From Methanothrix sp. (GTDB lineage: Archaea; Halobacteriota; Methanosarcinia; Methanotrichales; Methanotrichaceae): a DNA stretch of 5,122 nucleotides. The stretch is from positions 1-5,122 of the forward strand of contig JAQTYS010000200.1 in assembly GCA_028688175.1 (NCBI GenBank), in the 5' to 3' direction. Positions 4,400-5,122 of this stretch are shown here, piece after piece (position 1 is the first letter of the stretch; each line of letters begins with the position of its first letter). The translations under genes were made by a program, and so were the position numbers. The notes beneath the pieces are model-generated. The model saw only the letters and a list, made by a program, of their open reading frames with translations. It was not told where the DNA came from and searched no databases.

Positions 4400-5122
4400 T
4401 TGGTGGACCTCTTCGGTAAGAAAAAGCTAGAAGATCGCATTTTGGAGCTGCAGGCAGCTCTAGCTAAGCTGGAAGTCGAGAAGGAGCAGCTCCTGCGAAC
4501 CCTGGAGAAGCGGGACGAGAAGATATCCAAACTCACCTCAGCTAATCAGCAGGCCAATCTGGCCCTCAAAGCTGCCGAACAAAGGGCCGCAGCCATCTCC
4601 CCGGCCCCAGCTCTGGCGCAGTCTGCTGCTGATGCCAGCGATGGGCAAAAGCCGAAGGGAAGAATACTGAGCCTGCGAGAGATGGACCTGCTCATAGAGA
4701 GGCTTAAGGCCTGTCGCTCTCCTAAGGATGATCTCCTGGTCTCCTGTTACCCAGAGACCGTTTCAGAGGACGTAGGGTTTGCACGGCAAATTAGAACGGC
4801 AGCATCTGCCATTAAATCCAAGCGAGGCGGAATAATCCTGCATAGTCCCTTGCTTTTCACCCTACTGCTCGTCCCGCCTTTTCCCATCCAGGAGAGCCTT
4901 ACCAGGGAAGGGAGCGCCTTTGCTCTCGATCCCCTGGAGGAGATGATGGACACACCCGTGCTCATCATCTCTGCTCATGCCGGAGAGACCTTCCTGGGGG
5001 TGGCCTTGAGCCACGAAGGCTTTGAGGTGGAAGAGATGGTGGAGAGCTCGGTAATAGGAAAGCACTCCAAAGGCGGCTGGAGCCAGAAGAGGTTTGAGAG
5101 GCTGCGTGAAGAGGAGATCAAG
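4400..5122 (+). CDS. Vms1/Ankzf1-like (VLRF1, eRF1-related) peptidyl-tRNA hydrolase, 3' end missing
   Basis: The frame is open without a stop from 4400 to the window end (241 codons). It begins (M)VDLFGKKKLEDRIL. Residues about 6-64 (counted from GTG 4403) are rich in Leu, Glu, Lys and Ala with heptad-like spacing and should form a coiled coil. An Ala/Pro linker follows (about 65-82), then a globular domain from about 88. The diagnostic segment is GKHSKGGWSQKRFERLREEE (219-238). It resembles the GGQ loop of eRF1 (GGQSAxRFARLR) but has GGWSQ, the GxxQ type seen in Vms1/ANKZF1 and in archaeal and bacterial eRF1-like proteins. In eukaryotes Vms1/ANKZF1 cleaves peptidyl-tRNA on stalled 60S subunits to release the nascent chain; an equivalent ribosome-rescue role in archaea is an inference. 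The catalytic glutamine would be Gln228. The start is TTG 4400 (spacing of eight from AGGAGG) or GTG 4403. The C-terminal part lies outside the window. The upstream neighbour is a beta-CASP nuclease, which would fit mRNA decay linked to ribosome rescue. Confidence 0.8.
   Translation, partial: MVDLFGKKKLEDRILELQAALAKLEVEKEQLLRTLEKRDEKISKLTSANQQANLALKAAEQRAAAISPAPALAQSAADASDGQKPKGRILSLREMDLLIERLKACRSPKDDLLVSCYPETVSEDVGFARQIRTAASAIKSKRGGIILHSPLLFTLLLVPPFPIQESLTREGSAFALDPLEEMMDTPVLIISAHAGETFLGVALSHEGFEVEEMVESSVIGKHSKGGWSQKRFERLREEEIK

Noticed and set aside
4747..5065. Two minus-strand frames of 73 and 67 codons near the right edge
   Set aside because: They are antisense to the continuous Vms1-like frame, which has a strong ribosome site and the GGWSQ signature.

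Overview
The window looks like chromosomal DNA of a methanogenic archaeon. It is most likely a cytochrome-containing member of the Methanosarcinia, and my best guess is a Methanothrix (Methanosaeta) relative. The reasons are a gamma-class carbonic anhydrase of the CamH type, an archaeal-type aspartate-semialdehyde dehydrogenase, the archaeal/sulfate-reducer siroheme-to-heme (Ahb) pathway, an archaeal Vms1/eRF1-like protein, Shine-Dalgarno sites combined with TATA-like promoter boxes, and moderate-to-high G+C. The genus is an inference; no database search was possible. All recognisable genes lie on the + strand, the DNA is densely coding, and no gap exceeds about 110 bases. I see no tRNA, rRNA, CRISPR array, insertion sequence or attachment site.

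Left block (1-546): the 3' part of a gamma carbonic anhydrase gene, followed by a T-rich stretch that may end its transcript and a TATA-like promoter that fits the next gene. Middle block (553-2995): three tightly packed genes, probably one transcript. They are asd (threonine/methionine/lysine precursor synthesis), ahbD (radical SAM heme synthase, overlapping asd by one base) and one subunit of siroheme decarboxylase (ahbA/ahbB family). The last two act at the end and the start of the route siroheme -> 12,18-didecarboxysiroheme -> Fe-coproporphyrin III -> heme b. In cytochrome-bearing methanogens this heme would serve membrane b-type cytochromes.

Right block (2996-5122): a short spacer with a possible promoter and a small hairpin, then a compact thioredoxin that appears to start at a non-canonical ATT codon, then a metallo-beta-lactamase/beta-CASP nuclease. 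Last is the N-terminal 241 codons of a coiled-coil protein carrying a Vms1/eRF1-like (VLRF1) domain with a GGWSQ loop, cut by the window end. The last two suggest RNA decay and ribosome rescue side by side, but their co-transcription is only inferred.

No wholly new system is evident. The most notable points are the apparent AUU start of the thioredoxin gene, the pairing of a compact beta-CASP nuclease with a Vms1-like release factor, and the asd-heme operon that carries only one siroheme decarboxylase subunit.
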